A DNA stretch of 64,000 bases from a virus: positions 62,001 to 126,000 of IMG/VR virus record IMGVR_UViG_3300031576_000002. The stretch is one strand, 5' to 3'. Made by a program: the position numbers and the translations under genes. Shown one piece after another: positions 42,696 to 50,820 of this stretch (the stretch's first letter is position 1; each line of letters starts with the position of its first letter). The notes beneath the pieces are model-generated. The model searched no databases. It was not told where the DNA came from and saw only the letters and a list, made by a program, of their open reading frames with translations.

Positions 42696-43202
42696 CTACG
42701 GCAGCGCGTTGGTAATCGTGGTCAGAAGGTCCAGCGTGCTGTCGCGGAACTCGACGTAGGGCGCTGGACGGGCGGCAGCCACGGGCTCGTTGCGAGTACG
42801 GGGCTGACTCACCTTCTTCTGCTCGATCGCGGTACGAACTGTGTCCACGTCCGCAATCACAGCTCCATTACCCTGCGCAGCAGCGATGTCCGTGAGAAGA
42901 CCGAGGATTTCGTCGCGAAAAGAGCGCCGATTGATCGGAGCCTCGAACTCAACGCCGCGTACGAACACGTCCGAAACCTTGTTGACGCGATAGCCAGCGA
43001 TACGCGCCAGGAGCGCGGTCACAGTTGCAGAAGGCGCCAGAAGGTCGAGAACCGCCTCGCCTACGTCCAGGGTGGTATCCCGGAAGTTACGAAAGGCGTA
43101 CACTCCGACCTGCTCAGAGCCGGTCACGAATGCGCCCGAAACCAAGCGGTTCTCGATGTTGTCCAGCTCTGCCAGGATCTCTGCCTTTGTGCTTAGGGCC
43201 AT
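42696..43202 (-). CDS. FVRG-motif protein, paralog 1
   Basis: 168 residues, MALSTKAEILAELDNIENRL then SGAFVTGSEQ (22-31) and VFVRGVEFEAP later. A repeated FRDxxLxLL segment (FRDTTLDV, FRDEILGLL, FRDSTLDLL) is visible. Start and motif are shared with the gene at 44786-45331, so they are paralogs. Family not recognised. Probable virion component by location after the fibre genes. Confidence 0.65.
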   Translation of the reverse strand: MALSTKAEILAELDNIENRLVSGAFVTGSEQVGVYAFRNFRDTTLDVGEAVLDLLAPSATVTALLARIAGYRVNKVSDVFVRGVEFEAPINRRSFRDEILGLLTDIAAAQGNGAVIADVDTVRTAIEQKKVSQPRTRNEPVAAARPAPYVEFRDSTLDLLTTITNALP

Positions 43203-43265
43203 GACGTTTCCTCCGTGCCGTTAGTATCTATACGAATCACGGTTCAATTTCGTTCAGCGTTGTGC

Positions 43266-44423
43266 CTAGTCGCAAACACAGGCAAGTTCTAGGTCAACTG
43301 CGGCGCTAAAAGTAGAAAACAGACTCGCCACATTCACGCCAAGAGCGTCGGGAGAGTTGGTGCAGGTTGGTCCCGAATGAGTCGTCACGCCTGCCGGGTA
43401 GATCGTCAGTCCAGTTCCCCCGCTAGTGTTCCACTCAAGCTTAGCAGTGTCTGCCGCGTCTATGTTACAGACCCGGCAAGACCGAATGTTTCCGGCACAG
43501 GACGCTGGCAAAGTAACGGACTGGTCGGATCCATTGGGAGAAGCTGTGGTCGTGTTGACTTCTCCGCCGTTCTGAGAGACGCCGTTCACACGAAGACCGT
43601 AAACTCCATCTCCAGGGAGTTGGTACAAATCGCCCACCGCGTCGCGCAAGCCAACTGCAAGCGCGCCCGTAGGCGCGTCGGCGCCGTGGATTGCAGCAAG
43701 CTGCTCCACCACTGCATTGGCAGCGTCCTTCGCCGCGATTACTGGAGCACCTGTAGTGCTCGTCAACAGGCGTCTTGCATTTCCATCTTGAGACGTGCCT
43801 CCCACGTTGAGAAGTCCTGTGGGAACGGGGGAGTCGTGAGTACCGACAAAATTCGAGATTGCTGTTCCATCAATCTTATCCAAGTCTACTACAAAGGTAC
43901 CAGACCCGTAGTCAACTGTGAGCGATGATCCACCGTCCGATACATGCAGATTACCGCTCGAAGAATTCAAAATGCTGATGTACCCGGCCACGTTATCAAA
44001 CGCTAGCGGCATGTTGAGCAAAGCACTAGGGGTGGGCAGCAGAGGATCAAACGGCGCCGTAACGCTGCTGAGAATTCCCAGAGCCGTTGGCGTTACGCCC
44101 TCCAGTCCGTAAGTCAAAGACGGCATCGGATTCGCCGTCGATACAGCGGCTCCAGCCACGACCATAAAAGTGGGTAGTGGATTTGCAATTCCTACGGGAG
44201 TTCCAGCAATCTGCGTGATGTTTACGGGCTGCTCTCCTGCGCCAGGAGTGGTCGTAATCGATCCTGTCACGGGGACAGGAACCAGAGCCGAGACGGGGGA
44301 GAACGTGCCGCTACCGTCTTGAACGTACAGCACGCTCGGATTTGGAGCGGCTGTATAAACCGTTTGGGCAGCAGCAGAGCCTACCCACAAAAGAAGGAGA
44401 AATGGTATGTTCCGAATTTTCAT
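43266..44423 (-). CDS. Exported beta-rich protein with Sec signal
   Basis: 385 residues. Clear Sec signal MKIRNIPFLLLLWVGSAAAQ with a signal peptidase site after SAAA. The mature part is composed of short Thr/Val/Pro/Gly beta repeats like phage fibre proteins, with a Cys-rich C-terminus (CAGNIRSCRVCNIDAADTAK; final CVCD). An exported protein among virion genes is unusual; it may decorate the host envelope. Overlaps the lipoprotein-like gene by 4 bases. Confidence 0.7.
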   Translation of the reverse strand: MKIRNIPFLLLLWVGSAAAQTVYTAAPNPSVLYVQDGSGTFSPVSALVPVPVTGSITTTPGAGEQPVNITQIAGTPVGIANPLPTFMVVAGAAVSTANPMPSLTYGLEGVTPTALGILSSVTAPFDPLLPTPSALLNMPLAFDNVAGYISILNSSSGNLHVSDGGSSLTVDYGSGTFVVDLDKIDGTAISNFVGTHDSPVPTGLLNVGGTSQDGNARRLLTSTTGAPVIAAKDAANAVVEQLAAIHGADAPTGALAVGLRDAVGDLYQLPGDGVYGLRVNGVSQNGGEVNTTTASPNGSDQSVTLPASCAGNIRSCRVCNIDAADTAKLEWNTSGGTGLTIYPAGVTTHSGPTCTNSPDALGVNVASLFSTFSAAVDLELACVCD

Positions 44424-44758
44424 GGCGGCGTCTCCTTCTTGTCAGTATGACCTACCCCGCTTTTTTCCTTTTCGTCGGTGTTTTTGTCGGCCCGTTCTTT
44501 AGCAGGGACAGGAGACTTGCACTCCAACCCTCTAAGGTTTTTGTAGACTCCGTCCACGGGCGCGCAACATGGAATGCACCCTGGCGTGGGAAGATTTCCG
44601 CAGCAGGGAAGGCATTGGCCGCCTTGTAGCGTATCAAGGTCAATCCAGCGGCCACGACTTGCGTCTACCCACCGACTTGTATCAACCCAGTGGGGTGGGG
44701 GCATAGGCGCCGTACAAGCGCTGCTCAGCAGAAAAACAAACAGAAATAGTGATTTCAT
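44420..44758 (-). CDS. Cysteine-rich lipoprotein-like exported protein
   Basis: 112 residues. MKSLFLFVFLLSSAC has a signal peptide and a near-lipobox Cys15 (SSAC rather than LSAC), so lipidation is likely but not certain. Two CPCC-like clusters (CLPCCGNLPTPGCIPCC) follow a repeat of WVD-SR units, then a Lys/Glu-rich tail. Probably made together with the exported protein downstream. Function unknown. Confidence 0.6.
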   Translation of the reverse strand: MKSLFLFVFLLSSACTAPMPPPHWVDTSRWVDASRGRWIDLDTLQGGQCLPCCGNLPTPGCIPCCAPVDGVYKNLRGLECKSPVPAKERADKNTDEKEKSGVGHTDKKETPP

Positions 44759-44785
44759 TTTGGTTGTCAGGAGTTTGGATCCCTG

Positions 44786-45331
44786 TCAGGGATAAGCGGC
44801 CACAGCATCCCGAAAAATAGGAAACATTAAGACCGCGATCTCGTCTAGCGTCGCGCAACGATGGATAGGCACACCTCTCACGTATGAGCTTCCTATGAGC
44901 TTATTCAGGACCAATTCTTCCGCTTTCAGCGCAGCACTGAGAGCAGATGGATATCCATTTGCTAGATCAGACAACGTGCCTGCTGCGATGGTGATAGAGA
45001 TGATGCCTGCGTCGTCAGGCACCAACCCACGAAGTAGGGGGCGCCCGATTGGCCTTGGTTGCGGCTTTCCCCGCACTATGATGCCGATGTCAAGACTCGC
45101 GCGAGTCTCTTCCACAAAGGCGATGACCGCCGCTCGAACGAATGCAGTGAGGGGGTCACTTGTCGGAGTAATGAGTGCAGTGCCCTCCAAAATGTCAAGC
45201 CCTGTAGTTATGAGGGTGGCATCACTGAGAGCACTGGATTGTTCTTGTCCCCGAACAAACACCCCTGAGTGATTCAGCGCAGTGGCGCCGTCAATCACTC
45301 GCAAAATTTCTGCTTTGGTCGAAAGAGTCAT
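44786..45331 (-). CDS. FVRG-motif protein, paralog 2
   Basis: 181 residues. MTLSTKAEILRVIDGATALN, then SGVFVRGQEQ (22-31), later GIIVRGKPQPRP and SSYVRGVPIHR, giving three motif copies. Paralog of the gene at 42696-43202. Predicted helical between motifs. Virion or capsid-decorating role is inferred from the shared motif with fibre-like genes. Confidence 0.65.
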   Translation of the reverse strand: MTLSTKAEILRVIDGATALNHSGVFVRGQEQSSALSDATLITTGLDILEGTALITPTSDPLTAFVRAAVIAFVEETRASLDIGIIVRGKPQPRPIGRPLLRGLVPDDAGIISITIAAGTLSDLANGYPSALSAALKAEELVLNKLIGSSYVRGVPIHRCATLDEIAVLMFPIFRDAVAAYP

Positions 45332-45510
45332 GGCACGTCAGGGCAGCAGCCGGCGCTGCGGTGCAGTTCGCGCCTACGCCGCAGATCATCCGCGTCCTGC
45401 GGATGGGCCATCAAGCGTGCCATCAACTCATCGTGCAGTGTGGGATCCTGCTGCTTCAGCTTTCTGAAGACGCTGCCCACAAGATCAAACTCTTGTGAGT
45501 TTGGCTTCAC
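45328..45510 (-). CDS. Small charged protein, unknown
   Basis: 60 residues, helical and Arg/Asp rich (MARLMAHPQDADDLRRRREL). Overlaps both neighbours by 4 bases (ATGA-type), so coupled translation. No family recognised. Confidence 0.5.
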   Translation of the reverse strand: MKPNSQEFDLVGSVFRKLKQQDPTLHDELMARLMAHPQDADDLRRRRELHRSAGCCPDVP

Positions 45511-45752
45511 GATTCCCGCGCGAGTACGATCTGGCCCAGCTCGTACGTCACCAGAGCCAATTGCTTTACGACCTTCCGCAAGTCCGCCACGTTGCCGGTG
45601 TTGGCGTCGATGTAGGCTTCGATCGCGGGCCGTGTCATCTGGAGGAAGGGCTTGGGCTCGGTCGCGGCCAACTTTTCGGCCTTGACGTTCTTCTTACCCG
45701 TCTCGCGCTTCTGCGCCACGGGATCGATGACGGGTTGGATCGTCTGGGCCAT
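45507..45752 (-). CDS. Small helical protein, unknown
   Basis: 81 residues, helical C-terminal half (IEAYIDANTGNVADLRKVVK). Overlaps the next gene by 4 bases. No family recognised. Confidence 0.5.
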   Translation of the reverse strand: MAQTIQPVIDPVAQKRETGKKNVKAEKLAATEPKPFLQMTRPAIEAYIDANTGNVADLRKVVKQLALVTYELGQIVLARES

Positions 45753-45753
45753 C

Positions 45754-46023
45754 TCAGTTCTTCCTCACATGTAGGGTGTAGCCCTGTCCGATATCGAAGG
45801 ATACCAGTTCGTCGTTCTCACTAAGTAGGTGTGTTTCCCCCACCCGCTCTACACTTGATAGGTGCTGTTGTACAAAGACATTGGCCGCTTCCAATGGATC
45901 GTTTGCCTCAACCACAACCTGCGGATATGCAGAATCGTACCCCCGTTCAGAATCCCAGCGGTTCAACTGAACTTGATACGAGCGTGCAGTAAGGATACGA
46001 ATGGCACGGATTAGCGCGTACAT
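45754..46023 (-). CDS. Small alpha/beta protein, unknown
   Basis: 89 residues with alternating strands (YQVQLNRWDSERG; QVVVEANDPLEAANVFVQQH). One base from the next gene. No family recognised. Confidence 0.5.
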   Translation of the reverse strand: MYALIRAIRILTARSYQVQLNRWDSERGYDSAYPQVVVEANDPLEAANVFVQQHLSSVERVGETHLLSENDELVSFDIGQGYTLHVRKN

Positions 46024-46032
46024 ATGAATCTC

Positions 46033-46446
46033 CTACACCACTTGCAACCAGTTGACCGTCGTCTGGTCCAGATCCGTCGCGTTGGTCGGCAGGACAAACC
46101 ACGCAAGGGTCGCGAGCTTGACCCAAGGGGCGACAGGCGAACCGTGGGCCTGGATGTTGTTCTTGATGAGGCTGGCATCCAACAAGATGCCGCAGACCCC
46201 CACGTCGTTTGCATCGGTCGAGGGATTGTGCAGCAGGTAGACCAGCACGTCCTTGGGCAGCACCAGGTCAGGAGTGAAGTCAAGTACCTCTTGGGCGAAG
46301 CTGTAGGTCACGAGATCGCCACTGGCATCGGGCTCAATCCAGTCGCCCGCCGAAATGGTCAACTGGAGTGCCCCCGTCTGGGCCACCTGGATGCTGCTGG
46401 ACGAGCCGGAAGCAGCGCCATCGACAAGGTGTTGGACGAGCGCCAT
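46033..46446 (-). CDS. Beta-rich virion protein, fibre module
   Basis: 137 residues, beta-rich (GALQLTISAGDWIEPDASGD; LPKDVLVYLLHNPSTDANDV). It lies inside the fibre cluster with gaps of a few bases to its neighbours. Likely a fibre-tip or adaptor protein (inference). Confidence 0.55.
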   Translation of the reverse strand: MALVQHLVDGAASGSSSSIQVAQTGALQLTISAGDWIEPDASGDLVTYSFAQEVLDFTPDLVLPKDVLVYLLHNPSTDANDVGVCGILLDASLIKNNIQAHGSPVAPWVKLATLAWFVLPTNATDLDQTTVNWLQVV

Positions 46447-46448
46447 GG

Positions 46449-46706
46449 CTACTCCTCCACCGCCATGATGTCAACCGACTCGACATCGGTCGCGGTACCA
46501 CCAAAATGATACCGGAGTCCCGTCTTGGTCAGGTTCGTGATGCTCCCGGCCTTCGGGTTGTTCCCCGTGATCTTGTCACCCTGGCTGATCTTCGGAACTT
46601 TGGCGAACGCTTTGGAGAACACAACGTCCGCAAATCCCTGGCCCCCTGATGGGTTCTGAACCGTGAACGACTGAAGGTTGACCCCAACGGCATAATGTTT
46701 TGGCAT
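46449..46706 (-). CDS. Small beta-rich protein, H-type-lectin-like
   Basis: 85 residues. FADVVFSKAFAKVPKISQGD has the F-x-x-xF-x-x-xP-x-V style of H-type lectin domains, which bind sugars in phage fibre tips. The resemblance is weak. In the fibre cluster. Would bind a surface glycan if correct. Confidence 0.45.
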   Translation of the reverse strand: MPKHYAVGVNLQSFTVQNPSGGQGFADVVFSKAFAKVPKISQGDKITGNNPKAGSITNLTKTGLRYHFGGTATDVESVDIMAVEE

Positions 46707-46708
46707 CG

Positions 46709-47008
46709 TTACACCAGATCCGTATCTATCAGTCCAAAGGCGGTGACCCGCAACTTCCAGAGGGCTCCGTTAGGACTCCGCAAATACAAAGGCTCCTCGG
46801 GGTAAGGGCTCGGATGGGCCGCGATCACGTTGGTAAGGGCGGTCTGCTCTGCTCCAGTCAGCGTGTCCGCCATCACGACGATCCCATTTGGATCAGCGTA
46901 GTCGATCCGCACGACGGAAGGCGCGATCCCAGGGTAGGCATTGATCTCGATGTGGAGCTTACCAGCCCGCACACCGGATTTAGAAAACAGATAGTTGGTT
47001 TCGGGCAT
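46709..47008 (-). CDS. Small fibre-module protein, unknown
   Basis: 99 residues, beta-rich (KLHIEINAYPGIAPSVVRID). One base after the fibre protein upstream. Perhaps a fibre tip or chaperone; no family recognised. Confidence 0.5.
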   Translation of the reverse strand: MPETNYLFSKSGVRAGKLHIEINAYPGIAPSVVRIDYADPNGIVVMADTLTGAEQTALTNVIAAHPSPYPEEPLYLRSPNGALWKLRVTAFGLIDTDLV

Positions 47009-47009
47009 G

Positions 47010-47834
47010 TTAGTTCACCTTCACGACCGTAAGGGTTCGTTGGTGCGTTGTGCCGGTACCACCCGATACTCTCCACCGGATCTCAATTGCTTGACCCCCC
47101 GTTACACCCGTTACGTAGGCGTGGGTTGCGACTGGATACGGATTGTTGGCCTGTCCTTTGGACGGTCGCTCCGTATGGGCCACCTGGACGCCCCCCACGT
47201 AAATCGAAATCGTGGTGCTCTGGGCACCCGAAGTATTCTCCAGCGTAGTGGTGAACCAGATAAGGTAGCCGCCCGCCCCCGGCGTAAGGGTCATGCCAGA
47301 CAAGAGCCCGTCAGTGGGGGATATTGTGGTGGTGTCGCCCGTGGCCGAAACTTGCGCCGGGGTCCCGATGGTGCCGGCAAGACCGCTAACCGATTTGATC
47401 TTGGCCTGGTTGCTAGCATCAATCTCCAGCGTCACGTTATCGGTCTTGACCGCGAGGAACCCGGCATCTGCTGCCGCAGCTCCAGTACCATCCGAGTTCC
47501 TATCCTTGACGATCCCACCGTACTGTTGCGCGAGTGCCGCGACCGCGACATCCGACGAGATAGTGCCGCCAGACTTCCCAATCCCGTCGCCCGCCGACAG
47601 GTACGTGAGGCCATCAACGTAACTTTTGGAGGTTGCGGCAGGAGCACTGGACGGGGTGGTCGGCACCACGACATCGCCTGATCCGTCCCGCTGCACGATG
47701 TTGCCCGCGGTTGCGGCGGTGCCGAACGCCTTCTCCGCCAAGGCACTCGACTCTGTACCCAGCAACGTCCCGTTGGTACCGGGCGCGTGGTTCTCCGCGT
47801 TACTGATCGCGTGCTGTTTCTTGTGGATCGCCAT
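47010..47834 (-). CDS. Tail/head fibre protein (2)
   Basis: 274 residues. N-terminus (NAENHAPGTNGTLLGTESSA) has the H-x-x-GT-x-x-LLGT style of phage fibres. A central module, AVAALAQQYGGIVKDRNSDG onwards through AGFLAVKTDNVTLEIDASN, is repeated in the upstream fibre. The C-terminal ~110 residues are a distinct beta domain, likely the receptor-binding tip. Two bases from the upstream fibre gene. Confidence 0.75.
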   Translation of the reverse strand: MAIHKKQHAISNAENHAPGTNGTLLGTESSALAEKAFGTAATAGNIVQRDGSGDVVVPTTPSSAPAATSKSYVDGLTYLSAGDGIGKSGGTISSDVAVAALAQQYGGIVKDRNSDGTGAAAADAGFLAVKTDNVTLEIDASNQAKIKSVSGLAGTIGTPAQVSATGDTTTISPTDGLLSGMTLTPGAGGYLIWFTTTLENTSGAQSTTISIYVGGVQVAHTERPSKGQANNPYPVATHAYVTGVTGGQAIEIRWRVSGGTGTTHQRTLTVVKVN

Positions 47835-47836
47835 TT

Positions 47837-49045
47837 TCAGCTATCCATCTCGACCAACGCGAAGTCGTCGATTGTGCCGGCCGCAACACTGCGGCGGAAC
47901 GCCAAGTACGTGGAATCGGTCGCGCCCTTCTTGAAGAAAGCCCATTGGTTCACAGCCGTCAGTTGGTCCAGCTCTCCCGTGAAGACGGGATCTGCCCCTG
48001 CGTAGCTGAAGGCCCCCTGGAACAGCACAGCGTTCGACCCCGCCTTGAGCCGAAGCTGATTTGAAGGATCGACCTCCAGGGTTGTGTTGTCGGTCTTGAC
48101 CGCAAGAAATCCTGCATCGGCCGCTGCCACGCCTGTACCGGCAGAATTCCGATCCTTGACAACGCCACCGTACTGCTGCGCAAGAATGGCGGTCGCGACG
48201 TCAGCAGCCAGGGGAGTACCAGAGCCTCCCCCGAGTCCATCGCCGGCTGCTCCTGCGGCAATCCGGACCTGATTGGACCCGTCAATCTCTAGTGTTAAAA
48301 AATCGGTCTTGGCCGCAGCGTACCCCAGGTCTGCTCCCGCGATCCCAGATCCATCGGCAGTGCGACGAACATCAAGACCGCCGTACTGTTGTGGCGCCGC
48401 CGCTACCGCAGGGGCTACCCGTAGGACGTTGACGGCTTTGTCGAGACCGTCACCTGCTTCAAGCTGCGCCGCAGTAAAAGGACTCCACGGCAAAGGATCG
48501 GTATCAACAATATCGGTGCCGAAGGGTGCAGTACATACCCACGAGGTATTGATATTGACTGTACCTTCCAACACCGAGATGATAAACACGCCGCTGGCCG
48601 AATTCCCCGTCACCAAATCGGAGGAACGGACAGGAGCGCCCGCGAGCTGGACGTCGTATACCCCATTCTGGGTCGCGGACACTTGGTTCTTGATTAGGAT
48701 GCGGTCCCCCGTCACGAGCAATACGCCGTCAATCGTGTCGCCATTCTCAAAATCGGTCGCGAGGGTACCGGCCACCACGGTGGCGGCCCGGGCAGCTTCG
48801 TGGGGTTGCAGCCCTGAAGCCGCGGCATCAACGTACGCCTTGGACGCCGCATCATTCGATTCGAAGGGAACCAGCGGAACATTGATCTGATCGCCGTCTC
48901 GTTGAACCAGAGCATCCGACGTCACCATAGGGCTAAACACAATCTCGGCGAGCAATCCTCCACTATCCGTCCCGATAACCGTCTCGGCGGTCCCGGGGTC
49001 GTGGTCTCCGGTGGAGGCCAGCTCGTGGTTTTGCCGGTGGCTCAT
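47837..49045 (-). CDS. Tail/head fibre protein (1)
   Basis: 402 residues from the ATG at 49045, which overlaps the upstream stop (ATGA); a longer frame to 49138 is rejected. N-terminus SHRQNHELASTGDHDPGTAE resembles the next fibre. It carries two copies of the QQYGG module (QQYGGLDVRRTADG; QQYGGVVKDRNSAGTG), each followed by a KTD-x-LT-LE-D-SNQ segment. C-terminal beta domain differs from its neighbour. A fibre-like adhesin. Confidence 0.78.
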   Translation of the reverse strand: MSHRQNHELASTGDHDPGTAETVIGTDSGGLLAEIVFSPMVTSDALVQRDGDQINVPLVPFESNDAASKAYVDAAASGLQPHEAARAATVVAGTLATDFENGDTIDGVLLVTGDRILIKNQVSATQNGVYDVQLAGAPVRSSDLVTGNSASGVFIISVLEGTVNINTSWVCTAPFGTDIVDTDPLPWSPFTAAQLEAGDGLDKAVNVLRVAPAVAAAPQQYGGLDVRRTADGSGIAGADLGYAAAKTDFLTLEIDGSNQVRIAAGAAGDGLGGGSGTPLAADVATAILAQQYGGVVKDRNSAGTGVAAADAGFLAVKTDNTTLEVDPSNQLRLKAGSNAVLFQGAFSYAGADPVFTGELDQLTAVNQWAFFKKGATDSTYLAFRRSVAAGTIDDFALVEMDS

Positions 49046-49713
49046 GGGGGCGTCGTCAGTTCCACGGCATACAGCGTACCGCTCACGTTCAAGACCTGGA
49101 ACGAGGTCAAGTTGACGGTGTCGAACCAAAAGCCCCATGTACTCGTGGGGATCTGGACTGTCGCGGGGGCCGCGGGCTGAGAGAAAATCCCGCGGTACGC
49201 ATGGGCCACGCTGGCGGCAACGTGTGCATCGAGCGTTGCGCCATCGACCGAAACATCGCGCCCGTCGAAAGTTCCGGGAGTCGTGAAGTTTCCGAGATCG
49301 TCAAGAATCGCGAGACTGTTCTGGATGATTTTTCCAGTAATTCCGTCAAACCGAGTAACGGCGTTGTCGGTCGAAACCGCAGGGCCGTCAACATCGCCCA
49401 GTGCCCCCGCATTGATATTTGAAAATGCTTCTTCGGCATCACTCGGATTCCCGATATTGGGGTAGCTGCCTTCTACGATTACGTTCGAGGCTGTAATCTG
49501 CCCAGAAGAGATAAGAGTTAGGGCTTCAATCACATCCCGGATTTCAACGCCCCGTGCTCGCGGCTCCTTAGCAATTCCCTCTTCCCGTAAAAGCTTGTCA
49601 AGAAGATAAGGATTAGGAGCACCCGGTTGCTCACGACCTCGAACAAATACGCCCGTGCCGTAACCACCGACAATTCGCCGAAAGAAATCTGATACGACAG
49701 AAATAGCTGCCAT
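49042..49713 (-). CDS. Fibre protein with N-terminal FVRG motif
   Basis: 223 residues. GTGVFVRGREQPG (19-31) at the N-terminus is shared with several neighbours. The middle GDVDGPAVSTDNAVTRFDGI, TGKIIQNSLAILDDLGNFTT is typical of phage tail fibres. The C-terminus is a beta domain. The motif sits where fibres attach to the virion, so it may be an anchoring peptide. Overlaps the next fibre. Confidence 0.75.
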   Translation of the reverse strand: MAAISVVSDFFRRIVGGYGTGVFVRGREQPGAPNPYLLDKLLREEGIAKEPRARGVEIRDVIEALTLISSGQITASNVIVEGSYPNIGNPSDAEEAFSNINAGALGDVDGPAVSTDNAVTRFDGITGKIIQNSLAILDDLGNFTTPGTFDGRDVSVDGATLDAHVAASVAHAYRGIFSQPAAPATVQIPTSTWGFWFDTVNLTSFQVLNVSGTLYAVELTTPP

Positions 49714-49723
49714 GGTAGTTGGC

Positions 49724-50230
49724 TTAGTTCACGCCAGTCCGTGAAGACGTACCATTCGGTTTCAGACCCAGCAACGCTTCAACTTTGCCCTTGTCTCGTA
49801 GAACTTGTTCAAGAGCCCGCTTGAGCACTAAAACTTCTTGAAGGTGTGAGTCAATCTTTTGCTGACGCTCTTGAATATCACTCACAGCATGCTCGATCCT
49901 ATCAATTCCTTCTTTTGTTGCACGAGCAATGGCGAGAGAGTCTCCTTCTTTGAAGACGCCGGCTAGAGCTTCGAGCCTCCCCATTCGCCCTGCTAGTTGA
50001 TCTATGTCTTGCTGTAGCAACGCCAAGTGTTGAGCCGCGTCAACCACTTTCGGGGACTCTAGCGACACAAGCGCATTTCGCCGTTTCGGTGGCGCGCTTT
50101 GGGGCTTAGGAGCATCTTCGGTGGGTACGACCTCTAAGCCTTTAGAAACTGGTCCCACCTGCTCATTGCCGCGCACGAATACTCCTGTCCCGCGCCTGCG
50201 GACAAGCAAACGACCGGCGTAAACGGGCAT
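49724..50230 (-). CDS. Coiled-coil protein with N-terminal FVRG motif
   Basis: 168 residues. GTGVFVRGNEQVG (14-26) near the N-terminus, then from ~70 to 150 a long heptad coiled coil (DIQERQQKIDSHLQEVLVLK). Likely a trimeric fibre shaft or whisker. A GC-rich hairpin lies upstream in the gap. Role on head or tail unknown. Confidence 0.7.
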   Translation of the reverse strand: MPVYAGRLLVRRRGTGVFVRGNEQVGPVSKGLEVVPTEDAPKPQSAPPKRRNALVSLESPKVVDAAQHLALLQQDIDQLAGRMGRLEALAGVFKEGDSLAIARATKEGIDRIEHAVSDIQERQQKIDSHLQEVLVLKRALEQVLRDKGKVEALLGLKPNGTSSRTGVN

Positions 50231-50243
50231 GTTACAAGTCTAG

Positions 50244-50261
50244 CCGGGCACCGTCGCCCGG
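50244..50261 (-). terminator. GC-rich hairpin between 50289-gene and coiled-coil gene
   Basis: CCGGGC and GCCCGG pair around a 6-base loop in a 58-base gap. No run of T follows on the minus strand, so it is at most a weak terminator or an RNA-processing site. Confidence 0.35.
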
Positions 50262-50288
50262 TAGCAGCGCGTGTTGTCAGACCGACAG

Positions 50289-50588
50289 CTAGCCGCCAAA
50301 GACCGACTTCTTGATCGCGCCAATGATTCCGTCGAACCGAGCAAACTGCGAATTGGGGTAGGTCATCCGAAGATGGCTGAGAACGTCGAATCCCGCTTTC
50401 GGATTTTCAGGATTGGGGTTCCTGAAAAAAACCTCGAAGGCTCGGCCGTCTTTCCGCGCAGATGCCATCTCCATACCGGAGATAATGAGAAACGCGGCAA
50501 GGCCCAGGTCGCCAACCTTGTAGAAACCTTCCGGCGTAGGGCCAAAGTTCATAGGCCGGAACTCGTGGATAGTCGCAGTCGCGGGCAT
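50289..50588 (-). CDS. Small alpha/beta protein, unknown
   Basis: 99 residues (RPMNFGPTPEGFYKVGDLGL ... IIGAIKKSVFGG). One base from its upstream neighbour. No family recognised; sits after head genes. Confidence 0.5.
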   Translation of the reverse strand: MPATATIHEFRPMNFGPTPEGFYKVGDLGLAAFLIISGMEMASARKDGRAFEVFFRNPNPENPKAGFDVLSHLRMTYPNSQFARFDGIIGAIKKSVFGG

Positions 50589-50589
50589 G

Positions 50590-50820
50590 TCAGCCTACTT
50601 TCAAAATGCGAATCGCACGCTGGAGAGAACTCTGCCGCGGACGCAGAACTCCTTCTGCTACATCTGCCGCTTCATCGGTTCCGGTAGCGCCCGTGTTCAA
50701 CTCGTGCGCCGTGTTGGAGGCTACTTGGTAGCTCTCGTCCTGTATGACGCGCTTGCCGGTCTGGGTGTCCACTACATCCCAGTTTCCGTCTGCCGTGGGC
50801 TTGGTTTGGTATCGCATCAT
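50590..50820 (-). CDS. Small protein of unknown function
   Basis: 76 residues. DVVDTQTGKRVIQDESYQVA is a beta-hairpin-like start, the rest helical with a basic C-terminus. ATG overlaps the upstream stop. No family recognised. Confidence 0.5.
   Translation of the reverse strand: MMRYQTKPTADGNWDVVDTQTGKRVIQDESYQVASNTAHELNTGATGTDEAADVAEGVLRPRQSSLQRAIRILKVG

Noticed and set aside
43203-43265. TATAGATA on the minus strand as a T4-like late promoter
   Set aside because: One mismatch to TATAAATA and no second example near other late genes, so chance is likely.
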